Below are positions 37,596-37,732 of a stretch of 37,732 nucleotides of DNA, one piece after another (the first letter of the stretch is position 1; every line of letters starts with the position of its first letter). Source of the DNA: a virus. The position numbers and the translations under genes are program-made. The DNA is taken from the IMG/VR virus record IMGVR_UViG_3300047510_000088, positions 1-37,732 of that record. One strand, written 5' to 3'. The notes beneath the pieces are model-generated. The model was not told the origin of the DNA. It saw only the letters and a program-made list of their open reading frames with translations, and made no database searches.

Positions 37596-37732
37596 CTAAA
37601 CCCAGGTGGGGACACCGTTCTTAGCGTTTCCTCTTGCTTGTCTTTTTTGGTCTAAATTCATACCTAAAACGATATGATTTGTCTCACTTTGAGGGTCGTC
37701 TAAAAAGGCGTGTAACATGTCGTTCCACTCTT
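37596..37732 (-). CDS. C-terminus of an unidentified protein, cut by right edge
   Basis: The last 44 codons read EWNDMLHAFLDDPQSETNHI, then VLGMNLDQKRQARGNAKNGV and PTWV, ending at TAG 37596. The segment with NHIVLGMNLDQKRQARGNA resembles the end of HNH-type endonucleases (xHLxLGTxxxNxxDxxxRGR), but this is weak. The start is outside the window. Two small GC-rich hairpins and a terminator follow. Confidence 0.5.
   Translation of the reverse strand, partial: EWNDMLHAFLDDPQSETNHIVLGMNLDQKRQARGNAKNGVPTWV

Overview
This window is most of the genome of a lytic T7-like podovirus (Autographiviridae type) that infects cyanobacteria, almost certainly marine Synechococcus or Prochlorococcus. The T7 set is present in T7 order: single-subunit RNA polymerase, gp2.5 ssDNA-binding protein, gp3 endonuclease, gp4 primase-helicase, gp5 DNA polymerase, gp6 exonuclease, then gp8 portal to gp17 fibre. 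Cyanophage auxiliary genes are also present: psbA, a high-light-inducible protein gene, an NblA-like gene, mazG, ribonucleotide reductase and thyX. Every supported gene is on the minus strand, so the transcription order runs from the right edge to the left edge. No integrase, tRNA array, CRISPR or IS element was seen.

Right part (37.7 to 32.8 kb, early). The end of an unidentified gene is followed by a clear Rho-independent terminator, thyX and a small membrane-type protein. A long inverted repeat abuts a strong host-type sigma70 promoter and a structured leader of about 250-330 nt. Next come about a dozen tiny genes. Two of them have duplicated sigma70 promoters placed so that transcription should start exactly on the A of the ATG (leaderless mRNA). 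Three are followed by a double-hairpin element, and several have guanine-free leaders without a Shine-Dalgarno sequence. Two neighbours look like diverged KTSC-domain paralogues. The remaining tiny genes overlap head to tail, and several are shorter than 60 codons.

Middle part (32.8 to 22.1 kb, replication and nucleotide supply). The order is RNA polymerase (TTG start), gp2.5, gp3, gp4, gp5 split into exonuclease and polymerase reading frames by a -1 shift, a basic 45-aa protein, the 5'-3' exonuclease, NblA-like, DUF3310, MazG, and the class I ribonucleotide reductase large and small subunits. The logic is host nucleic acid and phycobilisome turnover plus dNTP synthesis.

Left part (22.1 to 0 kb, virion and photosynthesis). 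The order is a gp7.3-position protein, portal, scaffold, Hli, two tiny basic proteins, an RlpA-like double-psi beta-barrel protein, PsbA (D1), a structured intergenic region, major capsid, a strong terminator, tail tube A and B, internal virion proteins gp13 to gp16, and a set of fibre or adhesin genes ending in a LamG-like protein cut by the left edge. The psbA/hli/RlpA block sits between scaffold and capsid, so D1 and Hli should be made together with the abundant late proteins.
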